The notes under the pieces are model-generated. The model saw only the letters and a program-made list of their open reading frames with translations. It did no database searches and was not told the DNA's origin. 64,000 bases of DNA from positions 85,249-149,248 of the IMG/VR virus record IMGVR_UViG_3300042691_026427; one strand, 5' to 3'. The stretch comes from a virus. The first letter of the stretch is position 1. The number at the start of each line of letters is the position of its first letter. Below are positions 51,890 to 59,249 of this stretch, piece by piece. A program made the translations under genes and the position numbers.

Positions 51890-54811
51890 TTAGGAAGGAA
51901 TTGCCCAACGGAAGCTGTTTAGGAATACAGCATTCTGGTTAGCAGCAATTACTGAACCGTCTTCCAATGAACGAGTACTTTGGAAGTTTGTACCTGCCAA
52001 TGAAGTTCTGAATGTTGTAGTGTTAGCAGTGGCTACCCAATGATCAGCAGCAGGTTGTGCTGCATCATAGAAGTCGTTGCTGTCAATAGTTACACTCACA
52101 GTATCCATCAATGTACCTAAGGCACTTGGAATAACTTTCAATCCGTATAGACGTCCACGGATGTCTGGATCGTATGATGGTCCAAGAACAACTACAGGAC
52201 TAAACATGAAACGCTTACTGTTATACACGTTGGTATAAACAGGAACCATATGACCCATGTGTGGTTGGAATATTGTGTTGGCGGCGCCAGTTAGTACACC
52301 AGTAGCTACGGTACCGGCTGACTGATACGAACCGCCACCACCTAATTCAAACAAGTGGCCCCAACGACCTGTTGTGATAGTACATGCAGAGTATACGTGA
52401 GCATTGGCACCAACTAGGTCGCCAGTACTTGCACGAACACGAGGAACAGCCAATACTCCACCGTGTACTGCTTGAGTATGGGCAACTGGTAATGTAGGTG
52501 TCAATGATAAGCCAACTGGGAATCTATTACCGTTGATGTATGCATAGCACGGCCATGGTGCAACACCTGGTGTTCCAGAAACTGGTGCACCTGTGCTGTA
52601 GTTAATACCAGAACTGGTTCCTAGACCTGCACCGCTATCTTCTGGCTGAGCACGTTCAAATTCCACACATCCTAACCATTGGGTTTGTACGTTGGCAAAA
52701 GTTTTTCCTTGGACCATTAAGTAGCGAGGTTTAGCAAACAGGTACATGAATCCACCAGTAGTTTGTGACATGCTTGTAAGATCAACAACGCCACCTGTTG
52801 CTGCTGTAGCTGGGATAGTGGTGTTGTCACTCAAGTGAGCAATGTTAACACCAACGCCATTAGTCAATCCGTATGCTGCTACCCAACGCTCATAGACTGT
52901 TAAGTTATATGCACTACCAGCGTTGGTAATCAAGTTACCAGCACCAGCACCAGTTGCCAATGGATAGAAACGGAATCCAACGTATTTGCGATCCAAACTG
53001 TTGTTGAATAACAATACACTGGCTTCTGTACTCTTATTTGGAGCACTGTAGATATATTCTAAGAAGTCAGTTGCAGCACTTGGTGTATAGATAGCCGGAG
53101 GGTTAGCACCGTTACTATATACAGTGTGTCTAATAGGATGTCCCAATGTCATGATTGCACCGCTGACTGCTGCAATGAAAGTGTAAAGAGGCATTGTCCT
53201 GTATATTGGACTTGCAGCAGCAACCGTTACAGTCTGTGATACTGTCAGTGCTGTGTTGCTTGCAATTGCAGTAACAGTCAAATACTGTCCGGCAATGGCA
53301 ATTTCTGCGCCAACGTGCAATTCTGTTGTAAACAGAGTGTTGACACCAGTTACGGTGTTGGTTGCCGCAGTACATTGTCCAGTTAATGCCACTGGTGGTC
53401 CGCCTGCACCTTGAATCTTAATTAGACCAAACTGGCTAAAACCTGTAGCAGTGGCCACAGTTACAGTGGTACTGCCAGCAGCAAAAAGAGTACCAGGAGC
53501 AACTACTGAAGTAGTCTGCGTGGTAAATTTGTTACCAGTGCCTGCACCTTCACGACTTCCTTCCATTACAAATCCGTGAAGTTTTCTCTTCTTGTAAACA
53601 GTTCCGCCTGTTAAAGAATGACTATAATCAAACGCTACTCTAAATTGAGCTGCGTTTATGATCTGGATTACCTTGACTTCATTACTGTCAATTATCAAAT
53701 CATCACCTACTCGTAGGTCAGTAGTAAATGTACTGCCAGAACCGTTAATGTAAGTGTCATCACGTTTAAAAGGTATTGCAGTAACAGTTTGACGTAGCAC
53801 GTTGATAGCTGTTCCAGAATAGCCAAGATAGTCAGTCAATGTCGCTGCTGTTGTTGCGTTAGCAGCAAAAGAGAATGTACGTAATTCATCACCAAGCAAC
53901 ACTTGATCACCTGTGACCAAATCCCAACTGAAGTTAGTGGCTGTACCAGTAACTGAAGCAGTTCCGCCTGTGACTGTTACCGTACCCCGCGGATATGCTT
54001 TCACATGTAAATTACTGTCAGTAAAATCCATTGGTACATTCAGCGTCATAGAAATGTTGCTGGCAATGGCGGTGATTTGTCTCACCCTACCGTTGATCAT
54101 GACAGTTCTTCCTGTTGCACCGTTAACTGCTTTGGAAATACCTTGACCGCTGGAAATGGCCACACTTGGAGATACCAATACAGTTGCGCTGGTGTCATTG
54201 GTAACTGTGCCAACAACAAAATATTGGCCAGCAACTAAAATACCGTCACCTGGTTGCAATCTGTTTGGGCTGCCGTCTGCACCTGTGGCAAAACTTGTGC
54301 CGACACCGGTAATTACACCGTTGGTAGCAATGGCTACTGTACCTGCTAGGGTAGCTGTGGTAACACTGTTGGTCAAGTCACTTAGAAAGAAAGTACCAGT
54401 ACCTACTACGGTTGCACTGCCGTTGGTCACGTTAACTCGGCCGCTGGTGTCGCCTCTTGCAACAATATCAACTGTACCAGTTACTGTAGCTTGAATAAAT
54501 TTAACAGCACTGGGCAAGGTAATAGCAGGGCTAAATCCCGAAGTGACTGTAAAAGCACTGTCGGAGGAAATTGCCAATACAGTTCTCACCTGTCCAGCAA
54601 TCATAATTGTATCGCCTGGTGTCAGCTGAGTTGTAAAAATTGTTCCCACACCAATAACGTTGGAGCCCGATGCTGTAACGCTTCCTTGAAGTGTGTCGTT
54701 TGTTAACCATTGGTCAAACAAAGCAAAGGAAGGCCACATTTCAGCGCCAGTTGCTGATGGTCCATATGTAATCGATGCACTGTTTTTACCAAGTTCGTTT
54801 AGTGTTGCCAT
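51890..54811 (-). CDS. Large virion structural protein with repeated Ig-like modules (973 aa)
   Basis: The first half is six or more repeats of about 60 residues with the pattern GTxxVTGxGTxFTxxLxxGDxIxIAGQxxTVxxIxSxTxxTV, for example FTTQLTPGDTIMIAGQVRTV and FTTELHVGAEIAIAGQYLTV. The second half is non-repetitive (FLEYIYSAPNKSTEASVLLF, LYGLKVIPSALGTLMDTVSV, ending NAVFLNSFRWAIPS). It resembles head-decoration or tail proteins of T4-like phages, without a family I can name. Strong AGGAG ribosome-binding site and a late octamer at 54858. Confidence 0.7.
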   Translation of the reverse strand: MATLNELGKNSASITYGPSATGAEMWPSFALFDQWLTNDTLQGSVTASGSNVIGVGTIFTTQLTPGDTIMIAGQVRTVLAISSDSAFTVTSGFSPAITLPSAVKFIQATVTGTVDIVARGDTSGRVNVTNGSATVVGTGTFFLSDLTNSVTTATLAGTVAIATNGVITGVGTSFATGADGSPNRLQPGDGILVAGQYFVVGTVTNDTSATVLVSPSVAISSGQGISKAVNGATGRTVMINGRVRQITAIASNISMTLNVPMDFTDSNLHVKAYPRGTVTVTGGTASVTGTATNFSWDLVTGDQVLLGDELRTFSFAANATTAATLTDYLGYSGTAINVLRQTVTAIPFKRDDTYINGSGSTFTTDLRVGDDLIIDSNEVKVIQIINAAQFRVAFDYSHSLTGGTVYKKRKLHGFVMEGSREGAGTGNKFTTQTTSVVAPGTLFAAGSTTVTVATATGFSQFGLIKIQGAGGPPVALTGQCTAATNTVTGVNTLFTTELHVGAEIAIAGQYLTVTAIASNTALTVSQTVTVAAASPIYRTMPLYTFIAAVSGAIMTLGHPIRHTVYSNGANPPAIYTPSAATDFLEYIYSAPNKSTEASVLLFNNSLDRKYVGFRFYPLATGAGAGNLITNAGSAYNLTVYERWVAAYGLTNGVGVNIAHLSDNTTIPATAATGGVVDLTSMSQTTGGFMYLFAKPRYLMVQGKTFANVQTQWLGCVEFERAQPEDSGAGLGTSSGINYSTGAPVSGTPGVAPWPCYAYINGNRFPVGLSLTPTLPVAHTQAVHGGVLAVPRVRASTGDLVGANAHVYSACTITTGRWGHLFELGGGGSYQSAGTVATGVLTGAANTIFQPHMGHMVPVYTNVYNSKRFMFSPVVVLGPSYDPDIRGRLYGLKVIPSALGTLMDTVSVTIDSNDFYDAAQPAADHWVATANTTTFRTSLAGTNFQSTRSLEDGSVIAANQNAVFLNSFRWAIPS

Positions 54812-54857
54812 TTATATATTCTCCTGTTGATTATATCGCTAATCAAATCTTATTTTG

Positions 54858-54865
54858 TATTTAGT
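54858..54865 (-). promoter_or_regulatory. Late-promoter octamer ACTAAATA
   Basis: 46 nt before the ATG at 54811, with a normal leader and AGGAG ribosome-binding site. Confidence 0.45.
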
Positions 54866-54874
54866 TCTCGTATC

Positions 54875-55990
54875 TCAAATGTTGAACAAAGCCAGCGAAA
54901 AATTAACGCCTGCGCCGCTGACCACATTTACTGTCAAATAATCATTAATGTTGATGGGATACTCTAGATCCCCGTAGACATAGGTAAAATTGCCCGCAGG
55001 CAGGGTAAAAAAGTTCAACAGTGTTCCATTTCTATAAAGACCCACAGTTAGGTCAACACCCGCTATTTTACCGTTGGTCAATCTAACTGATCTCACTGTG
55101 TCATTTGCATTGGGTGCAAAAACAGCACTGCCCAACAAGGGCGCATTGAAATTATTCAGTATATTAAAAGTTTTTATGGGCTGATCCGAAGCGCCGCCAC
55201 CACCCCCTCCAGAACTGGTAAAAGTGATAGTTTTGGGCGAAGCTGCATTGTTTGTCACAATGGACATGCCAGCACCCGCTACAAATCGAACAGTGTCAGC
55301 ACCCGTGGCAGTTATGGTGTTTTGTCCTGTAACTGCTATGCTTTTGAAACTGTCGGGATTTAGCAAACTGCTGTTGATGCTGACACGGGCAATGCCCGAG
55401 CCCAAATTGGTCACAATCAAACCGCTGGCATTGTCAAAGCGCAGGCTGACCACATTGGTCACTGTGGTCACAAGATCGGTTATGCTGCTGAGACTGCCGC
55501 CTCCTCCACTACCCCCACTGCCAGTAAAACCAACAACACCCTGTGGACCCTGTGGGCCAAATGAACCCACAAAGCCTCGAACGCCCATGCTGCCCACAAA
55601 GCCTGACTCACCCAGAGAACCAGTGAATCCACGAGACCCAAAGCTACCAGTATAGCCACGTGGACCCTGTACTACGCCTAGATCAACCCAATTGTTGCCG
55701 TCCCAAATGTACAGTGTGCCCGTGTCACGAGCCAGTACAGTGTCACCAACAGCACCAGTCCAGGGATCAACCAAATCCGCGGCAGTGTTGACATAGTTGG
55801 TAATGGTGATGGCCACTCCGGGGCCCCCGCTGCCCCCGGAAGCCACAATGGGTATGCCCCCGGGTGTGACACCGTCACTGTAGCGCAGTTCCGCTGAGTC
55901 GTTGTCGTAGAATAGTTCACCCTTGCGACCCACATAAGTGGCCGCAGTGCCCCCGCTTTTACTGGTCCATATAGTACGGATAATGGCCAT
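54875..55990 (-). CDS. Fibre protein with Mtd_N-like N-terminus and collagen-like linker (371 aa)
   Basis: Residues 20-50 (KGELFYDNDSAELRYSDG then TPGGIP) match the N-terminal domain also seen in the 549-residue fibre. A DTGTLYIWDGNNWVDLG segment like the inserts of the 997-residue fibre precedes a short collagen-like run (residues about 108-160, GPRGYTGSFGSRGFTGS). The C-terminal half is a beta-sandwich ending GVNFSLALFNI. It is thus a compact relative of the long collagen-like fibre. It follows the head-leader protein gene by 12 nt. Confidence 0.75.
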   Translation of the reverse strand: MAIIRTIWTSKSGGTAATYVGRKGELFYDNDSAELRYSDGVTPGGIPIVASGGSGGPGVAITITNYVNTAADLVDPWTGAVGDTVLARDTGTLYIWDGNNWVDLGVVQGPRGYTGSFGSRGFTGSLGESGFVGSMGVRGFVGSFGPQGPQGVVGFTGSGGSGGGGSLSSITDLVTTVTNVVSLRFDNASGLIVTNLGSGIARVSINSSLLNPDSFKSIAVTGQNTITATGADTVRFVAGAGMSIVTNNAASPKTITFTSSGGGGGGASDQPIKTFNILNNFNAPLLGSAVFAPNANDTVRSVRLTNGKIAGVDLTVGLYRNGTLLNFFTLPAGNFTYVYGDLEYPININDYLTVNVVSGAGVNFSLALFNI

Positions 55991-56002
55991 TGCTGGGGCC
56001 TG

Positions 56003-56389
56003 TTAACCCAATACGCCGGGCTGGATAGTTTTGGGTGCCAATGATTTGGCTCTTTTGACAGCCACTGGTGTCAAGTGAGCAGGGCCATTGACTTGACCTG
56101 CACCATGTGGACTGTGCTGTTGTGCGTCAGCTGATTCACTGTCCAAACTCACTGCTTGATCACTGGGTCCAACGGAATCTTTCACAGTGTCCAAATGTTG
56201 TTGCAATGGAGGCGACCATTTGACATCACCCTTGCTGTCTATTCTCTTGCCGGGATTGACAACGGCATCATCGTCCTCACCCCCGCCAACTCCCAGTTGA
56301 TTCTTAATGGCGCTGAGTGGCACCTGTACCGTGACCATTTGATCCGGTATATCTAGTTTAATTTCTTTGAGGAATTCACGTGCTCGCAT
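56003..56389 (-). CDS. Small protein with head-targeting-like leader MRAREFLKE (128 aa)
   Basis: The leader MRAREFLKE resembles T4 capsid-targeting sequences with a terminal L-K-E cleavage-type site. The body shares the SPPLQQHLD segment and an early VTV/VPL stretch with the 7507-7854 protein, so the two are paralogues. C-terminal half is Ser/Ala/His-rich and then basic (VAVKRAKSLAPKT). A late octamer GGTAAATA lies 6 nt upstream. Packaging into the capsid is inferred. Confidence 0.65.
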   Translation of the reverse strand: MRAREFLKEIKLDIPDQMVTVQVPLSAIKNQLGVGGGEDDDAVVNPGKRIDSKGDVKWSPPLQQHLDTVKDSVGPSDQAVSLDSESADAQQHSPHGAGQVNGPAHLTPVAVKRAKSLAPKTIQPGVLG

Positions 56390-56395
56390 AAGTGT

Positions 56396-56403
56396 TATTT
56401 ACC
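56396..56403 (-). promoter_or_regulatory. Late-promoter octamer GGTAAATA
   Basis: 6 nt before the ATG at 56389; no Shine-Dalgarno in between. Confidence 0.5.
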
Positions 56404-56434
56404 ATAGTGTGAGAGAATAAAATACGAGACAGAG

Positions 56435-57031
56435 TCAGCGTATAAACTCCAGCTGACTAGGCCCGTCAGTGACAGCAACTTCCACAATGATGCGACGACT
56501 GCCCCGGATCAGTATATCAAAGTGCTCAAAGTCCTGGGACTGTGCTATTGTTAAAGTGTAAGCTGCTCGTTGATCTGGTGCAATATACTTTCTCACTTGA
56601 CCCCGCATGTTGCTGTCTATTCTGGGCAGTCCCAAACCACAATCGTCATTGAGATCGGGTCTGGTAAAACAAGGAGGCCATAAGAACAGGTGTCTATCCT
56701 TCATGACTCCCATGTTACGTAACTGTAGTATAGAAGCTATGTCCGGATCAAATCGTATGGTAAATCTATTGCTGGTAAACACAGGCCACTTGAATGCTTC
56801 CGGATTTCTAAAGTGTACTCCCACTTGCCGTATAGCAGACTTGTGCTGTATCTGAGCAGTTCTTTTGCCATAATCAACAACGAGCACACTATTACCATCT
56901 TCGCTGTGACAGTCTATTTGTTGTAGTTGATGATCTCTTATCTTGTCCCAAAAGTAATAACAAGCAGCCCAGCTGTGTGAACTAAAAGACAGTAGAGCCA
57001 ATACAACAAGAGATCGAATGAATGTTAACAT
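56435..57031 (-). CDS. Secreted/periplasmic protein with signal peptide (198 aa)
   Basis: Starting at MLTFIRSLVVLALLSFSSHS (57031) gives a clear Sec signal peptide with an SWA-A cleavage site near residue 22. The longer open frame upstream is made from the palindromic AT repeats and is unlikely to be coding. The mature part has several cysteines (ACYYFWD, QIDCHS, PPCFTRPDLNDDC) that could form disulfides, and beta-type strands (NRFTIRFDPD, FDILIRGSRRIIVEVAV). No family recognised. Export suggests action in the periplasm, for example superinfection exclusion or lysis control. Confidence 0.6.
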   Translation of the reverse strand: MLTFIRSLVVLALLSFSSHSWAACYYFWDKIRDHQLQQIDCHSEDGNSVLVVDYGKRTAQIQHKSAIRQVGVHFRNPEAFKWPVFTSNRFTIRFDPDIASILQLRNMGVMKDRHLFLWPPCFTRPDLNDDCGLGLPRIDSNMRGQVRKYIAPDQRAAYTLTIAQSQDFEHFDILIRGSRRIIVEVAVTDGPSQLEFIR

Positions 57032-57622
57032 ATATGAAACGTATTTACAATTAGACACATATATATGTATATACACAGTAAGACCCCGCTGTAGTAACTT
57101 TGGATCGAGTGTGTGATAGATACACATATACACATATACACATATATACACTGGAGAGATCAGTTAGAATGCTGTATATACACAGTGTGGGAGAACTGTG
57201 GGAGAACTGTGGGTCCAGAATGGGGTTAGGGTGGTTGGCACCATTTGAGCATAGCCTCTCTTCCCCACCGCCTACCACTGTGCTGACACTGTGAAAACGG
57301 TGCCAAAACTGTGAAAAATACTCCCAAATGACGCCAATAGTGGTGATTTTTCGCCCCATATTCCACCTATTTGGCACCGTTTCTCACCGTTTTTTTGCTG
57401 ATTTTCCACGGTAGTTCGTTGCTCACTATAGTGCTGCAACGAGCTAGTTCGCTGATCAACGGTGGACCGCAACGATGTCTACACTGTATATATACACTAT
57501 ACATAAACTCTACACTGTATATATACATACACACAATGACCCCGCTGCTGTAGATCTCGTTGTATATGTATATGTCTATATATACACATAGATTGACTAT
57601 ATACAGCACTGTAAATATCAAT
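57032..57622. other. Non-coding strand-switch region with AT-rich repeats
   Basis: Minus-strand genes end here on the left and plus-strand genes begin on the right. It holds repeated TATA/CACATATACAC stretches (57120-57160), a direct repeat TGTGGGAGAAC x2.5 (57187-57213), and two copies of the GACCCCGCTG element (57082-57091 and 57539-57548). Open frames on both strands overlap each other and look like by-products of low-complexity sequence. Confidence 0.6.
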
Positions 57623-57826
57623 ATGAGCAAGCAAGATAACACACCCGTTGAAACTCTTATATATAATGCGGCTCTCAAAGAGCTCAATCGAAGTGACTAT
57701 AAGAACAGCACTAAAGAGATTCAAAAGGCTTGGGTTATGGGATGGCTGATATCACAGCTGAAAATGGAACATCAATACAGCTACGATCTCAAACGTAGGA
57801 TAGATCACATAATCCACAGTAGATAA
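57623..57826 (+). CDS. Small unknown protein (67 aa)
   Basis: The start MSKQDNTPVETLIYNAALKE at 57623 is preferred; the longer reading runs into AT repeats. The protein is helical, with NSTKEIQKAWVMGWLISQLK and a basic end LKRRIDHIIHSR, which could bind nucleic acid or protein. No clear Shine-Dalgarno. It lies between repeat elements and the tRNA promoter. Function unknown. Confidence 0.55.
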   Translation: MSKQDNTPVETLIYNAALKELNRSDYKNSTKEIQKAWVMGWLISQLKMEHQYSYDLKRRIDHIIHSR

Positions 57827-57828
57827 CA

Positions 57829-57909
57829 TGACCCCGCTGCTAGTGTATATGTATATACACAATGACCCCGCTGCTAGTGTATATGTATATACACAATGAC
57901 CCCGCTGCT
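57829..57909. repeat. Tandem repeat with palindrome GTGTATATGTATATACAC
   Basis: Three copies of TGACCCCGCTGCT (57829-57841, 57863-57875, 57897-57909) separated by two identical palindromes GTGTATAT-GT-ATATACAC (57843-57860 and 57877-57894). The third copy forms the left arm of a terminator. Degenerate copies occur at 57082 and 57539. Confidence 0.85.
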
Positions 57910-57925
57910 CCAAGTGGGGTTTTTT
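57900..57925 (+). terminator. Terminator upstream of tRNA genes
   Basis: CCCC-gctgctccaagt-GGGG followed by T6. A short stem, but with a good U run; it insulates the tRNA promoter from upstream transcription. Confidence 0.55.
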
Positions 57926-57939
57926 GCGGCAAAATCCCA

Positions 57940-57968
57940 TTGACAGGCTCTTTGTTTTCGTGTATAAT
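57940..57968 (+). promoter_or_regulatory. Consensus sigma70 promoter TTGACA-17-TATAAT for tRNAs
   Basis: -35 at 57940-57945 and -10 at 57963-57968; perfect hexamers and 17-nt spacing, 17 nt before the first tRNA. Confidence 0.85.
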
Positions 57969-57984
57969 AACTACTGTTGAGAGG

Positions 57985-58062
<78 letters not shown>

Positions 58063-58069
58063 GAATAAC

Positions 58070-58154
58070 GCGACTGTGGTGAAATAGGTAGACACAAGAG
58101 ACTTAAAATCTCTCGCTTAACGGCGTGCCGGTTCGATTCCGGCCAGTCGCACCA
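58070..58154 (+). tRNA. tRNA-Leu (TAA anticodon)
   Basis: Acceptor GCGACTG/CAGTCGC, anticodon stem AGAGA/TCTCT with loop CTTAAAA (anticodon TAA), long variable arm CGCTTAACGGCGT typical of tRNA-Leu, T arm GCCGG-TTCGATT-CCGGC, discriminator A and encoded CCA. Reads UUA, the Leu codon favoured in AT-rich genes. It is 7 nt after the other tRNA and on the same transcript. Confidence 0.93.
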
Positions 58155-58202
58155 AATGGTATCTATATACACATGTAGTATATAGTAGTAGTGATAAACC
58201 CT

Positions 58203-58394
58203 AGAACAACAGGATATTCTGTGGGGCAGTTGACAGGCACTTACCAGCCGAGAGTCAACAAGATCACAGAGAGGATAGGGTCTTAGACCGCCGCAACTGT
58301 TGAGAATCCAGGACCTTATGTGGTAAGAGGTTAGGGCTCGCTCAATGAGCAGGAACAACTGGATGGGGACAGGATCGGAGACCTGCCGAGTTCT
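58203..58394 (+). ncRNA. Candidate structured RNA downstream of the tRNAs
   Basis: The 247 nt between the tRNA-Leu and the terminator have no credible gene but several helices: a possible closing stem AGAAC..CAGG (58203-58213) with CCTG..GTTCT (58382-58394), a GTTGAC/GTCAAC hairpin near 58227-58257, GGTC-tta-GACC near 58289, GCTC/GAGC near 58337, and CAGG-atcggaga-CCTG (58370-58385). Six or more AGGA/CGGA motifs occur, several in loops. Transcription would come from the tRNA promoter. Could be a processed small RNA; no known family recognised. Confidence 0.4.
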
Positions 58395-58400
58395 GTACTG

Positions 58401-58436
58401 AAAAACCCTATAACCCTTGTGGCGGTAGGGTTTTTT
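58401..58436. terminator. Terminator after tRNA/RNA unit, works both ways
   Basis: AAAAACCCTA / TAGGGTTTTTT stem with a 15-nt loop. It ends the rightward tRNA transcript and would also stop leftward transcription coming from the promoter at 58644-58672. Confidence 0.85.
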
Positions 58437-58437
58437 C

Positions 58438-58555
58438 TTATCCACAGGTTATTCACACATTATTCACAGGTTATCCACAGGCCGAGGGAGTTGTGGATAA
58501 CCTGTGGATTTGCTGTGGATAACCTGTTGGCAAGCTGTGGATAACCTGTGGATAA
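58438..58555. other. Cluster of DnaA boxes, candidate replication origin
   Basis: Eight exact matches to TTATNCACA in 118 nt: four forward (58438, 58449, 58460, 58471) and four reverse (58492, 58514, 58536, 58547), plus a one-mismatch copy at 58503. Forward copies start 11 nt apart, about one helical turn, and so do the last two reverse copies. The layout of four facing four with no gene in between is what an oriC-like DnaA assembly site looks like. It lies at the strand switch, next to AT-rich repeats and a leftward promoter. Confidence 0.8.
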
Positions 58556-58643
58556 CTTCCGAGCAGGCTGTAGTATTTTCGTATGCAGAAAAACCGTTCG
58601 CGCAGCCTCGCCGTCCACCCCCACTATGTTCGAACATGCGTGT

Positions 58644-58672
58644 ATTATAACATGGTTTTACCAAATTGTCAA
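58644..58672 (-). promoter_or_regulatory. Leftward consensus promoter TTGACA-17-TATAAT facing the DnaA boxes
   Basis: -35 at 58667-58672, -10 at 58644-58649, 17-nt spacing, perfect hexamers. Its transcript would run through the DnaA boxes and stop at 58401-58436, about 235 nt, with no credible gene in it. It could be a primer or origin-activating RNA. Confidence 0.75.
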
Positions 58673-58711
58673 CCGGTAACCCTATAACCCTGCGGGCTTC
58701 TGGGTCTTTGG

Positions 58712-58740
58712 TTGCATGGGAGACGTTTTGCTGTTATAAT
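58712..58740 (+). promoter_or_regulatory. sigma70 promoter TTGCAT-17-TATAAT
   Basis: -35 at 58712-58717, -10 at 58735-58740. Drives the 82- and 46-residue genes. Confidence 0.75.
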
Positions 58741-58768
58741 ACACACATACACTAAAAAGGAGCTCAAA

Positions 58769-59017
58769 ATGTTTAATACACTTGCAAAAGCAAAATTAGT
58801 TCATAATAAACAAAAAGAATTGTATAAACTAGTTGTCGCATTTAATGTACATACTAAACAAAAAGATAATGGAGATATTGTACACATATTCCCTACGCAA
58901 AAAAAATGTGCTTATGTTAGCGGAGATATTAATTATGAGGAACTGCAAAAAGAAGTATCTCGTTTAACAGAAACTGCTAAAAAGCAATTGCGTACAGATA
59001 ATATTGAATTTGTTTAA
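58769..59017 (+). CDS. Small early-type protein (82 aa)
   Basis: The start MFNTLAKAKLVHNKQKELYK has an AAGGAGC site 7 nt upstream; an earlier Met lies before the -10 box and cannot be used from this promoter. The protein is basic and helical, with HTKQKDNGDIVHIF and QKEVSRLTETAKKQL. Codons are strongly A/T-ending, unlike the C/G-ending codons of neighbours such as 60297-60587. Function unknown. Confidence 0.65.
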   Translation: MFNTLAKAKLVHNKQKELYKLVVAFNVHTKQKDNGDIVHIFPTQKKCAYVSGDINYEELQKEVSRLTETAKKQLRTDNIEFV

Positions 59018-59032
59018 TTAAAAGGAGCTATT

Positions 59033-59173
59033 ATGCAAGATAATGTTAAAGAGAAACTCACTAGTTTAATGTTGCAAATGCAAGACATTATTATGGAGGA
59101 TTACGAGGATAATGTCGACATACAGGATGCATTTAATGCATTAGCAAGTGCATTTGATTATTATATAGATTAA
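59033..59173 (+). CDS. Small acidic protein (46 aa)
   Basis: MQDNVKEKLTSLMLQMQDII then an acidic, aromatic end (ALASAFDYYID). It has an AAAGGAGC ribosome-binding site and is 15 nt downstream of the 82-residue gene, with the same A/T-rich codon style. It is probably one helical hairpin. Function unknown. Confidence 0.6.
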   Translation: MQDNVKEKLTSLMLQMQDIIMEDYEDNVDIQDAFNALASAFDYYID

Positions 59174-59185
59174 TATTATATAATC

Positions 59186-59212
59186 AAAGGCCCTATGCAC
59201 TGTAGGGTCTTT
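59186..59212 (+). terminator. Terminator-like hairpin directly before the next promoter
   Basis: AAAGGCCCTA / TAGGGTCTTT, ten pairs with one G-U, ending 2 nt before the -35 box at 59215. Confidence 0.6.
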
Positions 59213-59214
59213 GG

Positions 59215-59243
59215 TTGACGGATTGGTAAAACCTTGTTATAAT
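59215..59243 (+). promoter_or_regulatory. sigma70 promoter TTGACG-17-TATAAT, leaderless gene
   Basis: -10 ends at 59243 and the ATG is at 59250, so a start 7 nt downstream of the -10 box would begin the message at the start codon itself. Confidence 0.75.
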
Positions 59244-59249
59244 ATACAC

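Noticed and set aside
57051-57724. Several overlapping open frames in the AT-rich hub
   Set aside because: Low-complexity Tyr/Ile/Val/Cys translations of TATA repeats, on both strands at once, without start signals.
57829-57909. Tandem repeats as a CRISPR array
   Set aside because: The repeats are short, the units between them are identical palindromes rather than unique spacers, and no cas gene is present.
58464-58664. Minus-strand open frame over the DnaA boxes
   Set aside because: It is made of the repeated boxes themselves and begins inside the promoter; no ribosome-binding site.
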